From: Lentisphaerae bacterium ADurb.Bin082
GTDB lineage: Bacteria > Verrucomicrobiota > Lentisphaeria > Oligosphaerales > Oligosphaeraceae
Reading direction: 5' to 3'
Assembly (NCBI GenBank): GCA_002070945.1
Contig: MWEG01000033.1
Location: 1-42,431, forward strand
Length of the DNA stretch: 42,431 nt
Under the pieces are notes generated by a model. It ran no database searches. It was given only the letters and a program-made list of their open reading frames with translations, and was not told the DNA's origin. Shown piece after piece: positions 16,656 through 24,894 of this stretch (position 1 is the stretch's first letter; each line of letters begins with the position of its first letter). Both the position numbers and the translations under genes were made by a program.

Positions 16656-16739
16656 GCGCCGTAGGCGCTTAACCATGCTTAACCCCAGGCTTTAGCCTGG
16701 GGGAAGGCATACCCCAAAACTGGTGCCCCGTAGGGGCAC
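16656..16739. repeat. Cluster of three GC-rich palindromes
   Basis: GCGCC-GTA-GGCGC (16656-16668), CCCCAGGC-TTTA-GCCTGGGG (16683-16702) and GTGCCCC-GTA-GGGGCAC (16723-16739) are perfect stems with three- or four-base loops. This is REP-like in size and density. They lie in the gap between array genes 3 and 4. Confidence 0.75.
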
Positions 16740-16891
16740 TACCGGGACGTCTACCAGCACAATCACTGCGCCAAATCTCTCTTTCTGTCACAATATCTCG
16801 CACATTACCAAAATCTTTCATAAAAAACAAGAAGTTGATCGATAGTAGTACCAAGTCCACTACGGGCCTCCCCAAGGGCTGTAACGTACGG

Positions 16892-16905
16892 CAAACTAAA
16901 GTTTG
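16892..16905. repeat. Small palindrome upstream of array gene 4
   Basis: CAAACT-AA-AGTTTG, perfect arms, followed 22 bases later by a decayed second copy (CAGACT-GA-AGCCTG). The same perfect arms, in the opposite orientation, occur at 38169 and 38263. Confidence 0.78.
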
Positions 16906-16967
16906 AACTACGTACGGCAGACTGAAGCCTGAATTACATACGATAGCCTATCTAGGAGGACATCGCC

Positions 16968-17636
16968 ATGAAAATGCTCTGTCCCCAATGCGGCAGCGCT
17001 TTGCCGCCGGAAGCAGTCAACATCGCCACAGACCTGGCCCAATGCCCAGAATGCGGTCGACTAAATCAGGCTTCCGCATGCATCGTAGAGGACGAGGTCA
17101 GCCAGAACGTGTTGCGTAGGCCACCGCCCGGGACTTGGCTGCGCCAGGAGGCCGATGCAATCGTCATCGGCGTCACCATGCGCTCCCGGGCTGCATGGTT
17201 TCACATTCCCTTCACCGTAGCCTGGAGCGGCGGAAGCCTATACGGCATCTATGGCACCCAGATCATTAACGGGAGCTTCAACCTGATCCTGTCACTGTTC
17301 GGCATCCCCTTCCTGCTCGGCACCATCTTCCTGATAAAAACCGCCATCTATATGCTTTTTGGACGCCAGGAATGGCACCTGGACGAAGACGGCGGCACCG
17401 TATTCAACGGCGTTGGACGTTTTAGCAAACACTGGCGCTTCGCCTGGAAGGACCTGACCCGCATCTACATCCACACCAGCCGCAGCGATGAGGACGAGGA
17501 CGAAATCAACTTTAAGCTCATCCTGGAAGGCACCTCTCCCAAAGTAGAAGTAATCCTCCCAAAGCATGAAGACCGCCGCCAATTCATCATCTGCGCGTTA
17601 CGCTACTACCACCAACAATGGCAGCGACGGAAGTAG
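16968..17636 (+). CDS. Zinc-ribbon, two-helix membrane protein, array copy 4
   Basis: Fourth paralogue, 222 aa. The CPQCG and CPECG ribbon and the PPPGTWLRQEADAIVIG linker are intact. Helix one (about 76-98) and helix two (about 110-133, FGIPFLLGTIFLIKTAIYMLFG) are followed by RQEWHLDEDGGTVFNGVGRF. It differs from copies 1-3 by a two-residue acidic insertion (SDEDEDEINFKL) in the C-terminal domain, shared in part with copy 5, and by KHEDRRQFIICALRYYHQQWQRRK at the end. GGAGGA precedes the ATG. It sits after the extended gap, so copies 4 and 5 form a separate pair within the array. Function unknown. Confidence 0.78.
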   Translation: MKMLCPQCGSALPPEAVNIATDLAQCPECGRLNQASACIVEDEVSQNVLRRPPPGTWLRQEADAIVIGVTMRSRAAWFHIPFTVAWSGGSLYGIYGTQIINGSFNLILSLFGIPFLLGTIFLIKTAIYMLFGRQEWHLDEDGGTVFNGVGRFSKHWRFAWKDLTRIYIHTSRSDEDEDEINFKLILEGTSPKVEVILPKHEDRRQFIICALRYYHQQWQRRK

Positions 17637-17645
17637 GGGCGAGGG

Positions 17646-17715
17646 GCTGAATGCTGAATGCTGAATGCTGAGGCGCATTTGTCATTCATCATTCATCATT
17701 TATCATTTATCATTC
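17646..17715. repeat. Heptamer tandem repeat block 5
   Basis: Only about three GCTGAAT units, a GCGCATTTG spacer, then CATTCAT/CATTTAT units in place of CATAATT. GCGAGGG lies on both sides. It separates array genes 4 and 5. Confidence 0.85.
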
Positions 17716-17749
17716 GTTAGAGGCGAGGGGCAGTGGAGCGAGCATACGG

Positions 17750-17763
17750 CAGGATGAAGCTTG
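17750..17763. repeat. Decayed palindrome upstream of array gene 5
   Basis: CAGGAT-GA-AGCTTG keeps the position, spacing and flanks (ATACGG, AACTACATACGG) of the other palindromes, but its arms no longer pair fully. Confidence 0.55.
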
Positions 17764-17815
17764 AACTACATACGGTCCGAACTACCTACGATAGCCTATC
17801 CCGGAGGACATCGCC

Positions 17816-18481
17816 ATGAAAATGCTCTGCCCGCAATGCGGCAGCTTCTTGCCGCCGGAAGCAGTCAACATCGCCACCGATCTGGCCCAGTGCCCGGAAT
17901 GCGGTCGACCGAACCGGGCCTCTGCATGCATCGTGGAGGACGAAGTCAACCAGGACGTGTTGCGTCAGCCACCGCCCGGGACTTGGCTGCGCCAGGAGGC
18001 CGATGCAATCGTCATCGGCGCCACCATGCGCACCAAGGCCGCCTGGTTTCTCGTTCCCTTCACCGTGTTATATAGCGGCATAACCATGTTTATCGCCTAT
18101 GGCATCCAAATCATCACAAGGAGCTTCAACCTAATCCTGTCGCTGTTCGGCATCCCCTTCCTGCTCTTCGCCTTCTTCCTGATAGGATTCACCATCAATT
18201 CGATTTTCGGACGCCAGGAATGGCGCCTGGACGAAGACGGCGGCGCCGTATTCAGCGGGGTTGGACGTTTTGGCAGACGCTGGCGCTTTGCCTGGAAAGA
18301 TCTGACCCGCATACACCTCCACACCATCCGCAGCGATGAGAACGAGGACGCAATCGGCTTCAAACTTATCCTGGAAGGCGCCTCGCCCAAAGTGGAAGTC
18401 ATCCTCCCAGGGCGAGAAGACCGCCAGCAGTTCATCGTCAATGCCATCCGCTATTATTACCAACAATGGCGACGCAAGTAG
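17816..18481 (+). CDS. Zinc-ribbon, two-helix membrane protein, array copy 5
   Basis: Fifth and last paralogue, 221 aa. The ribbon begins CPQCGSFLPPEA instead of CPQCGSALPPEA, with all four cysteines kept. The linker is unchanged; helices lie at about 76-97 and 109-132, and the second (LFGIPFLLFAFFLIGFTINSIFG) is the most divergent. The C-terminal domain (RQEWRLDEDGGAVFSGVGRFGRRWRFAW) carries the acidic insertion SDENEDAIGFKL shared with copy 4 and ends RYYYQQWRRK. Start context GGAGGA is strong. It converges on the acyl-CoA synthetase gene, with heptamer block 6 between them. Function unknown. Confidence 0.78.
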   Translation: MKMLCPQCGSFLPPEAVNIATDLAQCPECGRPNRASACIVEDEVNQDVLRQPPPGTWLRQEADAIVIGATMRTKAAWFLVPFTVLYSGITMFIAYGIQIITRSFNLILSLFGIPFLLFAFFLIGFTINSIFGRQEWRLDEDGGAVFSGVGRFGRRWRFAWKDLTRIHLHTIRSDENEDAIGFKLILEGASPKVEVILPGREDRQQFIVNAIRYYYQQWRRK

Positions 18482-18495
18482 ATTAGGGGCGAGGG

Positions 18496-18579
18496 GCTGA
18501 ATGCTGAATGCTGAATGCTGAATGCTGAATGTTGAATGTTGAGGCGCATTTGTCATTCATAATTCATAATTCATAATTC
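18496..18579. repeat. Heptamer tandem repeat block 6
   Basis: Five GCTGAAT and two GTTGAAT-type units, a GCGCATTTG spacer, then CATAATT units. This closes the array, and the right-hand GCGAGGG is absent. Being between convergent genes, its fold-back could also act as a transcription stop. Confidence 0.88.
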
Positions 18580-18597
18580 GTTAGGATTGCTGCGTCT

Positions 18598-20280
18598 TTA
18601 TCTGTTGTCTAAATCGTGCTGGCGAATGGCGTTGCGGCGAATCTTACCCGAGGTGGTCTTGGGCAGCGACTCAACAAATTCCACGATGCGCGGGTACTTG
18701 TAGGGCGCGGTCACACGCTTGACGTGGTCTTGCAGCTCCTTGACCAGGTCCTGCCCTGGCGCAAACCCGCTGTCCGGCGCCAGCACAATCGTCGCTTTCA
18801 CCACCTCGCCGCGCATGGCGTCAGGATAGGCCGTGACCGCGCATTCGAGCACCGCTGGGTGCTCCATCAGGGCGCTCTCGACCTCAAACGGCCCGATCCG
18901 GTAGCCCGAGCTCTTGATCACGTCGTCGTCGCGCCCGACAAACCAGATGTATCCGTCCTCATCTCGCCAGGCCATGTCGCCCGTCCTGTAGTCGCCGTCG
19001 CCCCAGCTGGCAGCCATTGCCGCCGGATCGAGGTGATACTCCCGGAACAGACCGACTGGACGTTGCTCCCGGGCCTGCCGAACCACGATGGTGCCGACAA
19101 TCCCGTCTTCGCACGGCCTCCCATCCGCGTCTAAAATCTCCAAATCGTAGATCGGGGAGAATTTTCCGGTGGAGCCGGGCTTGATGTCCATCCAGGGGAA
19201 ATTGGCGATCAGCACCGAGCCTTCGGTCTGGCCGAAGCCCTCCACCAGTCGCAGACCGGTCTTCTTCAACCACTGATGATAGACTTCGGGATTTAGTGGC
19301 TCGCCAGCGATCGAACACTGGTGAATCGTGCTGAAATCGTACTTACCTAAGTCCTCCTTGACCAGGTAGCGGTAGACTGTTGGCGGCGCACAGAATGTCG
19401 TCAGCCGAAAGCGCTCCATCGTCCGCAGGAGCTTCTCAGCCCGGAAATGCCCTTCGGAGTCATACGCGGCAATGACAGCGCCGCAAATCCATTGGCCGTA
19501 GATTTTTCCCCAACCGAATTTAGCCCAGCCGGAATCAACCGCAGTCAGATGCAATCCGCCGTCTTCGACGCATTGCCAGTATTTAGCCGTGACGATATGG
19601 CCCAGGGGATACGTATAGTCATGCAGCACCATCTTAGGCATACCGCTGGTGCCAGAGGAAAAATAAATCAGCATCGGGTCATGCAGGCAGGGATATTCAT
19701 CGCCCTCGGGTCGAGTCCAATCCGTGCTGTGCTGCGCGACTTCGCGCCGGAAATCGCGCCAGCCAGCCGGAACCTGGTTGCCCACGACCATGACATCGCC
19801 TACTCCGGGACAGGCTGGCAGCGCCGACGACACAGCCTCCATGACATCCGGATTGTCAACGATGACCGCCAGCTTGACTTCCGCTGCCTGGAAGCGATAC
19901 TCCAAATCCTTGCTCTTCAACTGGAAGGACGCCGGGATCGCAATCGCGCCGATCTTGTGCAAAGCCAACAAACAGACCCACACTTCCACCCGCTGCCTTA
20001 AAATCAGCAGAACCGTGTCGCCCTTGCGAATCCCCAGCGACTTGAACAAATTGGCGGCCTGGTTCGACATCCGCTTCATGTCGCCAAAGCTGTAACGGCT
20101 GATCTCCTGCTGGCGGTCGTCAATCCAGGCCAACGCCGGCTTGGCGTCGTCAAGCTCGGCCCAGCCGTCCACGATGTCATACGCAAAATTGAACCGCGGC
20201 GGCACTGTGACTCGGTAGTTAGCCTTGAAATCTTCGTACGAAGAAAAATCCTGGCGAGGGAGAAATTTTTTCAGCATCAT
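18598..20280 (-). CDS. Acyl-CoA synthetase (AMP-forming, medium-chain/acetyl type)
   Basis: Predicted to activate a carboxylic acid with ATP and CoA through an acyl-AMP, 560 aa, cytoplasmic. Motifs of the ANL superfamily are clear: the phosphate loop YFSSGTSGMPKMVLH, GFGQTEGS, the YRTGDMAWRDEDGYIWFVGRDDD hinge region, SSGYRIGPFEVE and the catalytic lysine in PKTTSGKIRR. The sequence is closest in style to the medium-chain ACSM-like group rather than AcsA, which is longer. The start at 20280 (MLKKFLPRQDF follows) was preferred to a TTG 15 codons upstream; only a weak AGGA lies before it. It follows the XRE-cupin gene by 93 bases on the same strand and is probably co-transcribed and controlled by it. 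The acid used is unknown. Confidence 0.88.
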   Translation of the reverse strand: MMLKKFLPRQDFSSYEDFKANYRVTVPPRFNFAYDIVDGWAELDDAKPALAWIDDRQQEISRYSFGDMKRMSNQAANLFKSLGIRKGDTVLLILRQRVEVWVCLLALHKIGAIAIPASFQLKSKDLEYRFQAAEVKLAVIVDNPDVMEAVSSALPACPGVGDVMVVGNQVPAGWRDFRREVAQHSTDWTRPEGDEYPCLHDPMLIYFSSGTSGMPKMVLHDYTYPLGHIVTAKYWQCVEDGGLHLTAVDSGWAKFGWGKIYGQWICGAVIAAYDSEGHFRAEKLLRTMERFRLTTFCAPPTVYRYLVKEDLGKYDFSTIHQCSIAGEPLNPEVYHQWLKKTGLRLVEGFGQTEGSVLIANFPWMDIKPGSTGKFSPIYDLEILDADGRPCEDGIVGTIVVRQAREQRPVGLFREYHLDPAAMAASWGDGDYRTGDMAWRDEDGYIWFVGRDDDVIKSSGYRIGPFEVESALMEHPAVLECAVTAYPDAMRGEVVKATIVLAPDSGFAPGQDLVKELQDHVKRVTAPYKYPRIVEFVESLPKTTSGKIRRNAIRQHDLDNR

Positions 20281-20373
20281 GTCCTGGTGTCCTGAAACGT
20301 GGCATATTCCGTTTTTTCGCGCCAAGAAATGGCGCTGGCGCGACTGGCAGCAGCGGTGTCACGCGCCATCCTC

Positions 20374-20919
20374 TTAGTGCTGGATGACCGTCAGAAACCT
20401 GGCCGGGCCTCCGACCGCCCGCTGGCCATGCGGCACCCGCGGGTTGAAATAGCATGCGTCGCCTTTGTTGAGGACGAACTCGCGCTTGCCCAGGATGACT
20501 TTGACGCTTCCCGAAAGCACCAGGTTGAATTCCTGGCCGCCGTGCGTGATCAGCTCCACGTCGCTGCCGTCGTCCTCTAAGTCGACCAGCATCGGCTCCA
20601 TAGTCCGGCCAATGTAGTTGAACGCCAACGCCGAAAATTTATATCCTGGATGGCGGTCGACCTTGACGCCCTGTCCAGCGCGGACCAGGGTGTAGTCGCC
20701 CATCCGCGGCGCATCGCCGGTCAGCAGAATCGTGAAATCCGTGCTGAAAATCTCTGCCAATTCATACAACGTGCTGATTGGCAGCGGCGCTTGGTCTGAC
20801 TCATACTGCTCATACAGCTGGCGGTCAATGCCGAGCTTGTCAGCCACTTCCGTCGTCGTCATCTCAAGGAGCTGCCGCATTTCCCGGATGCGGGCCGCGA
20901 TCTGTTCCGGATTTCCCAT
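20374..20919 (-). CDS. XRE-family regulator with C-terminal cupin domain
   Basis: DNA-binding regulator of 181 aa. Residues 6-65 form an XRE/HipB-type helix-turn-helix (RIREMRQLLEMTTTEVADKLGIDRQLYEQYE). Residues about 100-181 are a cupin_2 barrel with HGGQEFNLVLSGSVKVILG and KGDACYFNPRVPHG, the two usual cupin motifs, which would sense a small ligand. The start at 20919 is set by AGGAGG eight bases upstream. Regulators of this build often sit beside AMP-binding acyl-CoA synthetases, as here, so it probably controls the pair in response to an acid or its acyl-CoA. The ligand is not known. Confidence 0.88.
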   Translation of the reverse strand: MGNPEQIAARIREMRQLLEMTTTEVADKLGIDRQLYEQYESDQAPLPISTLYELAEIFSTDFTILLTGDAPRMGDYTLVRAGQGVKVDRHPGYKFSALAFNYIGRTMEPMLVDLEDDGSDVELITHGGQEFNLVLSGSVKVILGKREFVLNKGDACYFNPRVPHGQRAVGGPARFLTVIQH

Positions 20920-21034
20920 GGTTCTGCCTCCTGTTGATGGCTGGCCGCCGCCAGCAACGCATCGCTGGCACAGCCTTGATTCATGGTTGCTCAACGCCTC
21001 GCTCTAACTGGCGTTGCCAAGCGCCATAAAGGAC

Positions 21035-21073
21035 AGGCCACCGCAGCCGGTCGAGCGCCTGCTGCGGCGGCCT
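21035..21073 (-). terminator. Hairpin downstream of the aldolase gene
   Basis: Arms 21035-21047 and 21061-21073 pair over 13 positions with one A-C mismatch around a 13-base loop. On the minus strand it follows the aldolase stop codon by about 32 bases. There is no real T-tract. Confidence 0.45.
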
Positions 21074-21105
21074 GAATCGCCTGTTTGTCGCACTAACAGC
21101 GTTTC

Positions 21106-22059
21106 TCAGCGAATGCCCATGGCCGCCTTCACGGCGCCCAGCTGGCCGGCGCTGCCGAGCTTCTCATTCTTCGCCGCGATAAAATCCGCGTAAGCCGTCA
21201 TGAATTCCTTTCCGGGCGGGCGCAGATCAAAGTTCTCCGGGTGCAGAATGAAGTGTTCGCGGTGGACGCGGCACCACACCAGGCGCCCGTCCGTGTCAAT
21301 GTTAATCTTGGTCACGCCCAAGGTGGCAGCGCGCTTGAATTCGTCAGCATTGACTCCCTTGGCGTCCTTCAGGCGACCGCCAGCGATGTTGATCCGGCGC
21401 ACTTCGTCCTCCGGCACCGAACTGGAGCCGTGCATGACCAGCGGGAAGCCGGGCAGGCGCTTCTGGATTTCCTCCAGCACGTCAAAATGCAAGCCTTGGC
21501 TGCCGGTGAACTTAAAGGCGCCGTGGCTGGTGCCGATGGCGCAGGCGAGGCTGTCGACCTTGGTGCGTTTGACGAACTCCTCGGCCTGGGCCGGGTCAGT
21601 CAGCTTCGCATCGGCCTCGTTGACCTTGACATGCTCTTCCACTCCGCCGAGCTGGCCGAGTTCGGCCTCCACAACCAAGCCCTTGGCGTGCGCCGCGTCC
21701 ACCACCCGCTTGGTGATGGCGATGTTCTCTTCAAACGGCTTGCTGCTGGCGTCAATCATCACCGAGCTGTAGAAGCCGCTGTTGATGCAGTCCATGCAGG
21801 TCTCTTCATCGCCGTGGTCAAGGTGAACCGCGAACACCGCATCCGGAAACACCTGCTCTGCGCTGCGAATGATGCCTTCCAGCATCAACTTGTTAGTGTA
21901 GCTGCGCGCGCCTTTGCTGATCTGAATGATGAACGGCGCCTGGCTCGCCAAGCAGCCCCGGAACAGACCCATGCACTGCTCCAGGTTGTTGATGTTGTAA
22001 GCGCCGATCGCATACTTGCCGTAAGCAGCCTTGAACAAATCTTTCGTGGTTACAATCAT
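21106..22059 (-). CDS. Class II fructose-bisphosphate aldolase family protein
   Basis: Zinc-dependent aldolase, 317 aa, that would cleave or form fructose-1,6-bisphosphate or a related ketose phosphate. Seen: VHLDHGDEETC with catalytic Asp81 and zinc ligand His82, EAELGQLGG with Glu134, the second zinc ligand His179 in GTSHGAFKF, and LVMHGSSSVPEDEV with His210. The C-terminal NIDTDGRLVW matches the phosphate-binding NIDTD motif of the family. AGGAGG lies nine bases before the ATG at 22059, and the longer frame upstream runs through the promoter region and is not used. It is divergent from the kinase gene. A role in glycolysis is most likely; tagatose-bisphosphate activity cannot be excluded. 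Confidence 0.92.
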   Translation of the reverse strand: MIVTTKDLFKAAYGKYAIGAYNINNLEQCMGLFRGCLASQAPFIIQISKGARSYTNKLMLEGIIRSAEQVFPDAVFAVHLDHGDEETCMDCINSGFYSSVMIDASSKPFEENIAITKRVVDAAHAKGLVVEAELGQLGGVEEHVKVNEADAKLTDPAQAEEFVKRTKVDSLACAIGTSHGAFKFTGSQGLHFDVLEEIQKRLPGFPLVMHGSSSVPEDEVRRINIAGGRLKDAKGVNADEFKRAATLGVTKINIDTDGRLVWCRVHREHFILHPENFDLRPPGKEFMTAYADFIAAKNEKLGSAGQLGAVKAAMGIR

Positions 22060-22139
22060 CGTCGCATTCCTCCTGTTGCTAACCTGATAAAAAAACACGC
22101 CGGAAGCGGCAACGGCCGACAGAAAACCGCCCGGCACAG

Positions 22140-22166
22140 TTGCCAGATTTGAAAATTGGCTATAAT
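22140..22166 (+). promoter_or_regulatory. Possible promoter of the kinase gene
   Basis: TTGCCA (22140-22145) and TATAAT (22161-22166) are spaced by 15 bases, slightly short. The AT-rich run TATAATATAATAC offers a second TATAAT five bases later. The 214-base divergent gap probably serves both this gene and the aldolase. Confidence 0.4.
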
Positions 22167-22273
22167 ATAATACATCAATAGAGATTAAACCTGAACGCGG
22201 CAAAAAAACCTTTTTTTTTACGTCCGGGCCGCTTGGAGTCCGGCGCCCCGTCGTCAACCGTGAGGACACTACC

Positions 22274-24700
22274 GTGCGTTTCCAATGCAGCCAATGCCAA
22301 TGCATCCTTGACATCGACGCTCAGCCCGGCGAGCTGGTCGCCTGCGGCCAATGCAGCTCCGCCGTCACCGTCCCGCCAACGCCGACCTCGCCCGGGGCGA
22401 TCCTCGGCGACTTCGCCATCGTCCGCGAAATCGGCGTTGGCGGCATGGGCACGGTCTACTTAGCCCGCCAGATCAGCCTGGACCGCGACGTCGCCCTCAA
22501 GGTACTTCTGCCGACCTTTGCTGAGGACGTCGCCTTCATCCAAAGCTTCATCAATGAAGCCCGAGCCGCCGCCAGCGTCAATCACCCGCACATCGTCCAG
22601 GCGTATGCAGTCAACTCCGACCAGGGATTGTACTATTTCGCCATGGAGTTCGTCGACGGGCCCACCCTGAAAGAACTGCTGGATCAACATGGCGCACTGC
22701 CGGTAGACAAAGTCATCGACATCGCCAATGACATCGCCTCAGCCCTTGACTACGCCTGGCAAGGCAAGAAAATCATCCACCGGGACATCAAGCCAGACAA
22801 CATCATGATCACCAGCGCCGGCCAGGCCAAGCTGGCTGACCTGGGCCTGGCTCGGAAAATCACTGAACAGAATCCTGACGGCAGCTCAGAACTCTACGGC
22901 ACTCCCCAGTACATCGCCCCAGAGCTGCTGCTCGGCCACCCGGCCACTATAGCCAGCGACATCTACAGCCTCGGGGCGGCGCTGTATCACATCCTCTCCG
23001 GCCATTACCCGTTCACGGCCGAACAGCCGGAAGAGATTGTCAACATGCACATCTTCAACGAGCTGCCCGCCCTGACTAGCGTCAAGCCTGACGTGCCAGC
23101 CCCCTTGGCGGCCATGATTGAGACCATGCTGGCCAAGCGTCCAAGCCAACGCTACGCCAACTACACGGAACTGCTCGAAGACCTGAAGCGGGTGAAGGCT
23201 AACGAGATGCCGCTGCATCTCCCGGACGCCAACGCCCAGGCACCCCTCGACCCAGACCTGCCCGACCCACTGGCCATTCCCGAGGATGCCAGCGCTGACG
23301 CCGAAGCAACGCCAGGAGCTACTGCTGGACGCCTGAAAATCAAAAGCAGCAAAAAGAAAATGACCTTGACCGGCGGGGGCGCTAGCGGAACCGGCGTGAG
23401 TCCCAGCGCAACCAGCCTGCGCCTTAGCGCAACCGGAGCAAGCCCAAGCGCAACCGGAGCCAGCCCAAGCGTAACCGGAGCAGCGCCAGCAGCAGCAGAC
23501 GAATCGCCTAAGCGACGCTCCGGCCGCCTGCTGGCTATCATCCTGCTCGTAGCGATCCTCCTGGCCGCCGCCGGTGGCGGAGCCTGGTTCGTCCTGCACC
23601 GCGCTGGCACAGACGGCACCGGCGCCAGCGACGCGGCAACGCCAGCCGCCAGTGACCCCGCCGTCGCCCAGCTGGCTAAAATCAAAACGATGATAGCAGA
23701 AAAACAAGCCGACGACGTGATTACAGCTGAACTGATCCACCTGGCGCCAGAGCTGACAGCAGCCTCGCCAGCTGCCATCGACTTCATCGCCACAGCCGCC
23801 CCCTTCACCGAAAAAGCCCTGGAAGCAGCTCGCGCCCCAGCACTGCAAGAAAAACAACAGCTCTGGGACCGGCAAGTAGCCGCCGCCAAAGTCGCCGCCG
23901 AACGCAAAGCAGAGGAAGAAGCAGCAAAACAAGAAGCAGCCCGGCAACAAGCCGAAGCCGAAAAAGCACGCCTGGCAGCCGAACAGGCCGAAAAGGAACG
24001 ACAGCAGGAACTGGCCGCTAAAAAAGAAAGCATCCTGACGGCTATGCCGCCTCATGCCTGCAAGCAAGACTACGACGCTGCCCAAAGACTCTTCGTCAGC
24101 ATGAGCGCCGACAAGGACGAACAAGCCAGCGCCTGGGCCAAACAATGGCTCGCCATCATCGAACGAGCCGAAAAAATCCACGACGCCATCCGCAACTCCG
24201 GCGACGCCTTTGCCGGGGTCGATATCCCGATGGGAGACAGGCGCAAATGGAAAATCGCTGACATTACCTTCGATAAAATCAAAGTCACCTCAATGACGAT
24301 TGCCGTTGACAAAAGCGGCAAAGACCGCCAGGACATCCAGACCCTGACCCTGGACCTGCGCTACCTGCTGCCCCCCCAGATCGTCCCCATCGGCCGCGCC
24401 GCAGCACCCAAGGCCGGCTACGAAGGCGCCGAGGCCGAAGGCAGCGTGGCCGCCTACCTGCTCGTCCGCGGCGCCGCCCTCCAGACCGTCCGCTCATCCT
24501 TGCAACAGCTTGACGGCGCCGACCTTGTCCTGACAGACCTCGAAACCATACCCAGCGACGCCTATACCAGCCATCTGATCGCAGGCTTGCCAGAACAAGA
24601 CAAAAAACAAGGCATCCTGATTTTCAAATACCTGCACGCCACCGCCCCTGACCAAATCGAAAACATTCCTGAGGAAACCCGCCAATCCCTCCAGAAATGA
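22274..24700 (+). CDS. Ser/Thr protein kinase with N-terminal zinc ribbon and TM helix
   Basis: Receptor-like Hanks-type kinase of 808 aa. Residues 1-30 hold a zinc ribbon (Cys5, Cys8, Cys24, Cys27). The kinase domain spans about 46-308: glycine loop GVGGMGTVYLA, Lys76 in VALKVL, HRDIKPDN with Asp171, and DLG at 189-191 in place of DFG. A Pro/Ala/Ser/Thr linker includes a short ATGASPS repeat (about 385-402). One TM helix follows at about 419-441, then a Glu/Ala/Gln/Lys coiled coil (518-592) and an unfamiliar C-terminal domain outside the cytoplasm. The GTG start follows GAGG by eight bases and leads directly into the ribbon; no ATG lies close. The kinase is expected to be active. Its targets and signal are unknown. 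Confidence 0.92.
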   Translation: MRFQCSQCQCILDIDAQPGELVACGQCSSAVTVPPTPTSPGAILGDFAIVREIGVGGMGTVYLARQISLDRDVALKVLLPTFAEDVAFIQSFINEARAAASVNHPHIVQAYAVNSDQGLYYFAMEFVDGPTLKELLDQHGALPVDKVIDIANDIASALDYAWQGKKIIHRDIKPDNIMITSAGQAKLADLGLARKITEQNPDGSSELYGTPQYIAPELLLGHPATIASDIYSLGAALYHILSGHYPFTAEQPEEIVNMHIFNELPALTSVKPDVPAPLAAMIETMLAKRPSQRYANYTELLEDLKRVKANEMPLHLPDANAQAPLDPDLPDPLAIPEDASADAEATPGATAGRLKIKSSKKKMTLTGGGASGTGVSPSATSLRLSATGASPSATGASPSVTGAAPAAADESPKRRSGRLLAIILLVAILLAAAGGGAWFVLHRAGTDGTGASDAATPAASDPAVAQLAKIKTMIAEKQADDVITAELIHLAPELTAASPAAIDFIATAAPFTEKALEAARAPALQEKQQLWDRQVAAAKVAAERKAEEEAAKQEAARQQAEAEKARLAAEQAEKERQQELAAKKESILTAMPPHACKQDYDAAQRLFVSMSADKDEQASAWAKQWLAIIERAEKIHDAIRNSGDAFAGVDIPMGDRRKWKIADITFDKIKVTSMTIAVDKSGKDRQDIQTLTLDLRYLLPPQIVPIGRAAAPKAGYEGAEAEGSVAAYLLVRGAALQTVRSSLQQLDGADLVLTDLETIPSDAYTSHLIAGLPEQDKKQGILIFKYLHATAPDQIENIPEETRQSLQK

Positions 24701-24760
24701 CCGCGAATCAGCGTGCAATCCCAGTTACCTAAACAATAACCCAGGCGCAGATAAAAATTT

Positions 24761-24846
24761 CCGTGTGTTCTGTGTATCCAGTGGTTATAAAACAACCTTA
24801 ACGATAATTCCGTGTTCATCTGTGTCCATCAGTGGTTAAACAACAA
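24761..24846. repeat. Paired CCGTGTTCATCTGTG...AGTGGTTA extragenic repeats
   Basis: Two imperfect direct copies (from 24761 and from 24810) each run CCGTGT, TCTGTGT, then AGTGGTTA followed by AAACAACA-like bases. I recall this type of sequence recurring between genes in many environmental bacteria. It fills most of the gap before the phosphoesterase gene and leaves no clear ribosome site. Confidence 0.65.
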
Positions 24847-24894
24847 GTTATTGGCGCGCGTCAACGCCAATCTTTTCGATTAAGCTCACCCTTC

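Larger units (their letters stand above)
16264..16967. other. Extended repeat-filled gap between array genes 3 and 4
   Basis: About 700 bases without a credible gene, where the other array gaps hold 70-100 bases between block and gene. It contains, in order, GTCCAC 9-mers, a CACGAAA triplet, degenerate TGGAC repeats, three GC-rich hairpins, an AT-rich stretch, and finally a leader like the one before copy 1. A 68-codon minus-strand frame here overlaps the hairpins and is not believed. Confidence 0.75.

Noticed and set aside
16669..16875. A 68-codon minus-strand frame in the gap between array genes 3 and 4
   Set aside because: It runs through the three GC palindromes and repeat tract, has no family motifs, and its protein sequence is just the translation of dispersed hairpins.
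22060..22314. 85-codon N-terminal extension of the aldolase
   Set aside because: It covers the divergent promoter and the start of the kinase gene; AGGAGG and the normal family start support 22059.
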